A stretch of 37,484 bases of DNA from positions 1 to 37,484 of the forward strand of contig CAIWMF010000052.1 in the NCBI GenBank assembly GCA_903913785.1, written 5' to 3'. Both the position numbers and the translations under genes were made by a program. This document shows positions 36,977-37,484 of the stretch, piece by piece. The notes below the pieces were generated by a model, which was not told the origin of the DNA, did not search any database, and was given only the letters and a program-made list of their open reading frames with translations. This DNA is from an uncultured Spartobacteria bacterium (GTDB lineage Bacteria > Verrucomicrobiota > Verrucomicrobiia > Chthoniobacterales > UBA6821). The number at the start of each line of letters is the position of its first letter. Positions within the stretch are counted from its first letter, which is position 1.

Positions 36977-37168
36977 TCGTTACGATCAGTATAAAATATG
37001 TGGGCTAATGCTCGTCTGCGTTGGCTCGCTTGGCGAAGCTTCGTCTCGTCCTTTCAGGGCCTTGCCTAAAGGCAGTTTTCCCGCCGTCTCTTGGGGCCGC
37101 CGGGGTACCTCAACCCTACCTTTCGCGGCCTCCGTAGCAGAATCGGTATGAAATATTCGGTTAGGCGA
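36977..37168. repeat. Palindromic repeat-related region: a right-end core after gyrA followed by a right arm of the long variant
   Basis: gttacgatcagtataaaatatgtgggctaa ... ctttcagggccttgcctaaaggcag ... cagaatcggtatgaaatattcggttag; shares the ctttcagggc-tgcctaaaggcag segment with 13437-13701. Confidence 0.75.
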
Positions 37169-37484
37169 GATTGTCTGCCTCTGCCTGCATCTTAGAGCTC
37201 CACGCTTGATAAATCTGAGGAGATATTTCTGATGGTTTGATTTCACTGCGCCCCCCCCAAAACACATTTGTATAAAGAAGCGGGATTTTGCACTGAGTGA
37301 GGTGATGGTCAATAGCAGCTTTATGCTCCATGAGTCGCAGCCGATCGGTTCCATGGGCAACACCCATGATGTTGACATTATAAAATTCAGTACCTCCTTC
37401 ACGCCAGTAACAGTGGGTGAGAATATCATGTCGCCCAATTTCAGCACCAGCCCGAGCTTCCATACCAGGGGGAACAGCCCAATG
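37161..37484 (-). CDS. Partial CDS running off the window end; possibly Lrp/AsnC-type (siroheme decarboxylase-like) protein
   Basis: HWAVPPGMEARAGAEIGRHDILTHCYWREGG...NVNIMGVAHG vaguely resembles the AsnC/AhbA-B C-terminal pattern. Confidence 0.4.
   Translation of the reverse strand, partial: HWAVPPGMEARAGAEIGRHDILTHCYWREGGTEFYNVNIMGVAHGTDRLRLMEHKAAIDHHLTQCKIPLLYTNVFWGGRSEIKPSEISPQIYQAWSSKMQAEADNLA

Noticed and set aside
1-37484. tRNA/rRNA genes, CRISPR arrays, prophage modules, known anti-phage defence systems
   Set aside because: I saw no cloverleaf or T-loop patterns, no spaced direct repeats, no phage structural genes and no recognisable defence cassette in the ORF translations; a tRNAscan or Infernal search would be decisive.

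Overview
Accessory-rich bacterial chromosome segment, most consistent with a Gram-negative PVC-type (probably Verrucomicrobiota) host-associated organism. That lineage call is inference from gene content only: LPS/Kdo/heptose genes, HPr kinase, futalosine menaquinone gene, OprB porin and type III secretion-type chaperones. Housekeeping genes recognised: purD, panD, hprK, lptB, lptA-like, lptC-like, kdsA, rplU, rpmA, purN, uvrD/pcrA, parA-like, a ubiA-type prenyltransferase, mqnC, bioB, rfaE2-like and gyrA. Accessory content: a GT39/ArnT-like glycosyltransferase, a methyltransferase-GT2 fusion, a BNR sialidase-like protein, a SUMF1-domain protein, LcrH/SycD-like and CesT-like secretion chaperones next to Ser/Thr-rich orphan proteins, and an 884-codon ORF with 52-aa tandem repeats. 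The most striking signal is an interspersed fold-back (palindromic) repeat family. Full copies are about 180-265 bp with inverted termini YTARCCCGSATATTTCATRCTGATCG...CGATCAGTATGAAATATSCGGGYTAR. About ten full or partial copies, plus several solitary 17-bp ends, occur in 37 kb. At least two copies lie inside long ORFs with lengths divisible by three and keep the frame open (LTRIFH(A/T)D...QYEI(C/S)GL). The arms are modular and exchange at a central hairpin; some copies are a single arm capped by an unrelated perfect hairpin. The behaviour is analogous to Rickettsia palindromic elements, but the sequence is one I do not recognise.
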